The notes below the pieces were generated by a model. It made no database searches. It worked only from the letters and a program-made list of their open reading frames with translations, and was not told the origin of the DNA. Position numbers and translations under genes: made by a program. A stretch of 7,382 nucleotides of DNA from an uncultured Lachnospiraceae bacterium. Its GTDB lineage: Bacteria > Bacillota > Clostridia > Lachnospirales > Lachnospiraceae. This document shows, piece by piece, positions 4,753 through 7,382 of this stretch; position 1 is the stretch's first letter, and every line of letters starts with the position of its first letter. The stretch covers positions 1 through 7,382 of the forward strand of contig CANTGP010000142.1 of the NCBI GenBank assembly GCA_947653315.1, in the 5' to 3' direction.

Positions 4753-6660
4753 TCACCCCTCCGGCTCCCGGTAGGTGAATCCGTCAAATTCCGCGTAAAG
4801 CTCCCGTTCCCCCGCATAGGCATACATCCCCACCATGGCGCCGGTAAACCGTTTCCCCATACGGATTCCCTCGTCGCACAGGTAATACACGTTTTCAAGC
4901 CGTGCCGCCTGCGTTTCCTCCCCGGACAGCTTAAATGAAAACTCCCTTTGCAGATAATCCGTATCCACGCGCAGGGTCAACGTCTGCCCTGCCAGCCGCT
5001 CCTCCGGCTCTTTACACGCCAGCTTTTCATGGCAGATATCCTCCGTACCGATATGTTCTTTTACCTGAAGGAAATACCCGTCCCCGTCCCTGCCGAGGAA
5101 AAAGCAGACCCATGTATTTTCATCGTAATAACAGGTAAGCCCCGCTTCCTGACCCTGCACAAGCTGCGGAATCCGCAGGAACGCCTGCGCCGTAAAACGG
5201 AAGGAAGTCTGCCGGCGCAAGAGGATATTCCTGGCTTCCACCCGCGCCAACGGATACCGGCTTCCCTTTACACGGAACGTTCCGTCCGCACCCATCCGTA
5301 CCCCGTCCGGCTCCGGTGCGCGGGGCGTCACCCAGTCCATGGTACGGATGCCGCTCCCCGTTTCCCGCTGCTTCTCCCATAAGGGAAGGTCCGGCTTTTT
5401 CTGCAATACGCTGGGCCCCTTCAACCCGTTTACCACCGGCCAGCCGTCCGCCGTCCATGTCACGGGATCCAATGCCGTTTCCCGTCCGAGCATACTGTAT
5501 CCGTTCCCGATCATCCTGCCGCAGAGGTAAACCATATACCACTCCCCGTTTTGGGTGCATACCGGTTTCCCGTGCCCGCAGCGCTGAATCCCCGCCTTTT
5601 CGTCCGTTTGCCGCATAATCGGGTTATAAGGACACGGCTCGTAATTCCCCGTCAGTTCCCTGCTGCGCGCCACGCTGATCCGGTGTCCCGGCCCCGTACC
5701 GCCTTCCGCAAGAAAAAGATAATAATATCCGTCCTTTTTTAAAAGATGCGGTCCCTCCGGCGCACGTTTCTGATGACCGTAATACAACAGACGCGCTTCC
5801 GATATCTGCCTCTTACAGTCGGCGCTTAATTCAAAAATCCTCGCCCCGCGGTTTAACAGCATATAATGCCTGCCGTCTTCATGGAAAATCGAGGGATCAA
5901 TGCCGTCCTCATCGATGATGGCAGGCTCGCTGTAAGGACCTTCCGGCTTGTCGGAAGAAACTACGATCTGTTTCCGGTAAACCGTACCCGTATCGTTCAG
6001 GCGGTAAGTCGCCGTAATATAAAACGTACCGTTGTCATAAGAAATATCCGGCGCCCAATACCCCCTTCCCCCTTCCAGTTCTTCCAGCCCCGCCCATTCG
6101 GGATTCGTAATGGCATGACCGATAATTTCCCAATGCACCAAATCCCTGGAATGGGATACCGGAATACAGGGGAAAAAGATAAACGAGGAATTCACCATGT
6201 AATAATCTTCCCCTACCCTTACAATGGAAGGATCGGGAAACATTCCCGTGCGGATGGGATTATGGTACATATCCCCATAGGCAGCACCAACCTGCTCCCC
6301 GAAATAAGCAAGAAGCTCCTGATGCCCGTTTTCCCATGCAATTTGGTAAGGCGTCACCAAATTCTTATCCCCGGCGGTAATGTCCATGCCCACCTTTTCC
6401 ACCAAATAGCGGTTCAATTCCACGTCCCCCGACATCGCCCCGTAATGAAGAATCGTCCGGTTCTCCCCGTCCACCGTATTCATACTCGCCCGTGAATATT
6501 CCACGATATATTGAACCAGCGCGAGGTTTCCCGTTTTCGCCGCGTACAGGCATAGCGGAATGCCCTCCGGCGTCTTTTCATCGATGACCGGCGGATCTTG
6601 CGCCAAAATCCGCTTCACTTCCTCCAAATTTCCCTGTTCGATGGCTTCCTGCAGCTTCAT
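4753..6660 (-). CDS. Ankyrin-repeat / GH43 glycosidase fusion (beta-xylosidase or alpha-L-arabinofuranosidase type)
   Basis: This is a 635-residue, three-part protein. Residues 1-127 contain about four ankyrin repeats with roughly 33-residue spacing: KLQEAIEQGNLEEVKRIL, then CLYAAKTGNLALVQYIV, then TILHYGAMSGDVELNRYLV, then TPYQIAWENGHQELLAYF. A five-bladed GH43 propeller starts at about residue 132 with YHNPIRTGMFPDPSIVRVGEDYY. The family's catalytic residues are present: base D143 (FPDPS), modulator D255 (GIDPSI) and acid E302 (EGPH), with YWAPD at 201-205. From about residue 425, a beta-sandwich of the kind seen in XynB-like GH43 enzymes ends in EFDGFTY. The family cuts terminal xylose or arabinose; the exact sugar is unclear. 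No signal peptide or membrane helix is visible, so it is cytoplasmic. I chose the ATG at 6660 (AGGAGG 9 nt upstream) over a TTG at 6666 that is too close to that site. Both parts lie in one uninterrupted frame. Confidence 0.92.
   Translation of the reverse strand: MKLQEAIEQGNLEEVKRILAQDPPVIDEKTPEGIPLCLYAAKTGNLALVQYIVEYSRASMNTVDGENRTILHYGAMSGDVELNRYLVEKVGMDITAGDKNLVTPYQIAWENGHQELLAYFGEQVGAAYGDMYHNPIRTGMFPDPSIVRVGEDYYMVNSSFIFFPCIPVSHSRDLVHWEIIGHAITNPEWAGLEELEGGRGYWAPDISYDNGTFYITATYRLNDTGTVYRKQIVVSSDKPEGPYSEPAIIDEDGIDPSIFHEDGRHYMLLNRGARIFELSADCKRQISEARLLYYGHQKRAPEGPHLLKKDGYYYLFLAEGGTGPGHRISVARSRELTGNYEPCPYNPIMRQTDEKAGIQRCGHGKPVCTQNGEWYMVYLCGRMIGNGYSMLGRETALDPVTWTADGWPVVNGLKGPSVLQKKPDLPLWEKQRETGSGIRTMDWVTPRAPEPDGVRMGADGTFRVKGSRYPLARVEARNILLRRQTSFRFTAQAFLRIPQLVQGQEAGLTCYYDENTWVCFFLGRDGDGYFLQVKEHIGTEDICHEKLACKEPEERLAGQTLTLRVDTDYLQREFSFKLSGEETQAARLENVYYLCDEGIRMGKRFTGAMVGMYAYAGERELYAEFDGFTYREPEG
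4756..4762 (-). promoter_or_regulatory. MATE ribosome binding site inside the GH43 coding end
   Basis: GGAGGGG on the minus strand forms the last Glu-Gly codons of GH43 and the base before them. The GH43 TGA (4755-4753) follows directly, then three bases, then the MATE ATG at 4749. This layout points to translational coupling of the two genes. Confidence 0.75.
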
Positions 6661-6669
6661 ACCCAAATC

Positions 6670-6675
6670 CCTCCT
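6670..6675 (-). promoter_or_regulatory. Ribosome binding site deciding the GH43 start
   Basis: AGGAGG on the minus strand lies 9 nt before the ATG at 6660. The in-frame TTG at 6666 would be only 3 nt away from it, too close for normal initiation. Confidence 0.75.
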
Positions 6676-6684
6676 TTTGTATTT

Positions 6685-6708
6685 CCGTTTTCCATATGAA
6701 AAAACCGG
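6685..6708. repeat. Imperfect palindrome centred on CATATG in the gap before GH43
   Basis: The plus-strand sequence CCG-TTTT-C-CATATG-A-AAAAAA-CCGG has near-symmetrical arms with one mismatch and extra bases on the right arm. It lies in the 73-nt gap between the acetylesterase and GH43, the largest gap in the operon. It could be an operator or an mRNA hairpin. I see no clear -35/-10 pair beside it. Confidence 0.3.
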
Positions 6709-6733
6709 CCTGTTGAAAAAATGGCTCAGGACA

Positions 6734-7382
6734 TCAATCCCAAGCCACTAATAGCTCGCCGTACCTGCCGCCCAATTCCTTAAGCCCTCTTGCAATACAG
6801 CCTCCGTATACTACCGCCCCCTGATATTTCAGGTGGGTATTGTCCGCGAGTCCTTCCATATGGTATGGATAGACGCCTTCCGGCAGGTGCATATACCATT
6901 CCTTCGTCTTTTCCTCACCCGCTTTTTCCATTTCCGCGCGGCTCATACTATATAGGTCGATCAAAGGTACATCCAATTTTTCCGCAGTCTGCTTCATGGC
7001 TTCCACATAAGGACCATGTTCTCCCGCACCCAAACGGTGTTCGTCCACAAAACATCTTCTTTCCAAAGGCGTGATTAACACCGGCCATGCCTTTTTGTCC
7101 CTTGCCGCCCGGACGAATTTCTCCAAATTCGCCATATATCCGCCGAAAGGTTCCGTATACCGGTCCGGGTCCGCTTCTTTTTCGTCGTTATGCCCGAACT
7201 GGATAAACAGGAAATCCCCTTCCGATATGCGGTTGTAAATCACCGATAATCTGGATTCATCAATAAAGCTCTTGGTACTTCTGCCGTTCTTCGCATGATT
7301 CCTGACCTCCACTTCCGGCTTCAGGAACAGATGGAACACCTGCCCGATGCCGGTCTGTGGAAAAGTCGTGATATCATTGTAC
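6734..7382 (-). CDS. Rhamnogalacturonan acetylesterase, SGNH/GDSL type (CE12-like), partial 5' end
   Basis: The frame is open to the right edge: 215 codons and a TGA are visible. It resembles YesT/RhgT-type esterases, which remove acetyl groups from galacturonate in the rhamnogalacturonan backbone. The visible part opens with YNDITTFPQTGIGQVFHLF, which in the family lies just after the GDS nucleophile block, so Ser and the true start lie outside the window. Counted from the first visible codon, NHAKNGRSTKSF (28-39) is the block with the oxyanion Gly. FGHND (62-66) supplies the oxyanion Asn. DNTH (180-183) provides the catalytic Asp and His. A GTG at 7339 can be read as a start, but the matching family sequence continues upstream, so I reject it. 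Whether it is secreted cannot be judged. It is the first gene of the operon visible here. Confidence 0.9.
   Translation of the reverse strand, partial: YNDITTFPQTGIGQVFHLFLKPEVEVRNHAKNGRSTKSFIDESRLSVIYNRISEGDFLFIQFGHNDEKEADPDRYTEPFGGYMANLEKFVRAARDKKAWPVLITPLERRCFVDEHRLGAGEHGPYVEAMKQTAEKLDVPLIDLYSMSRAEMEKAGEEKTKEWYMHLPEGVYPYHMEGLADNTHLKYQGAVVYGGCIARGLKELGGRYGELLVAWD

Noticed and set aside
5120..5560. Minus-strand 146-codon frame inside GH43 in another phase
   Set aside because: It lies fully within the GH43 coding frame and its composition is typical of out-of-phase reading.
5866..6495. Plus-strand open frame of 209 codons
   Set aside because: It lies wholly antisense to the ankyrin-GH43 gene and shows no recognisable domain or ribosome site.
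6734..7339. Acetylesterase starting at the GTG at 7339
   Set aside because: The matching family sequence continues in frame upstream to the window edge, so the GTG is an internal Val codon.
1..7382. CRISPR array, tRNA/rRNA genes or insertion sequence
   Set aside because: I saw no regularly spaced repeats, no tRNA-like or rRNA sequence, and no transposase motifs or terminal inverted repeats on either strand.

Overview
The window reads as part of a Gram-positive, Clostridia-type genome, most likely a gut or plant-fibre-degrading Lachnospiraceae. I infer this from protein style, strong AGGAGG ribosome binding sites and tightly packed carbohydrate operons; no marker gene here proves it. Every gene I can support lies on the minus strand, so transcription runs from high to low coordinates.

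Positions 7382 down to about 625 hold a five-gene pectin / rhamnogalacturonan operon. In order of transcription it encodes: a rhamnogalacturonan acetylesterase of the SGNH type (5' end outside the window); a GH43 glycosidase with an unusual N-terminal ankyrin-repeat domain; a MATE-family membrane transporter; a GH105 unsaturated rhamnogalacturonyl hydrolase; and a GH28 polygalacturonase-type hydrolase with an N-terminal fibronectin-III-like domain. Gaps are 73, 3, 54 and 21 nt after start correction. The four complete proteins lack signal peptides, so the hydrolases probably act in the cytoplasm on imported pectic oligosaccharides. The acetylesterase would remove acetyl groups, GH28 would cleave galacturonosyl bonds, GH105 would remove unsaturated uronate ends left by lyases, and GH43 would trim arabinose or xylose side chains. 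The MATE protein is the only transporter in view.

Positions 624 to 506 are non-coding, with a weak inverted repeat and then a good sigma-A-type promoter pointing the same way. Positions 505 to 1 form a second, AT-richer unit (222 G+C in the first 600 bases, 37%, against about 54% in three operon lines that I counted). It contains a doubtful 71-codon ORF and then the N-terminal receiver domain of a response regulator that runs off the left edge. That regulator was found by reading the minus strand directly.

The most unusual features are the ankyrin-GH43 fusion, the MATE transporter translationally coupled inside a pectin operon, and a perfect 18-bp tandem duplication that copies the stop codon of the MATE gene.
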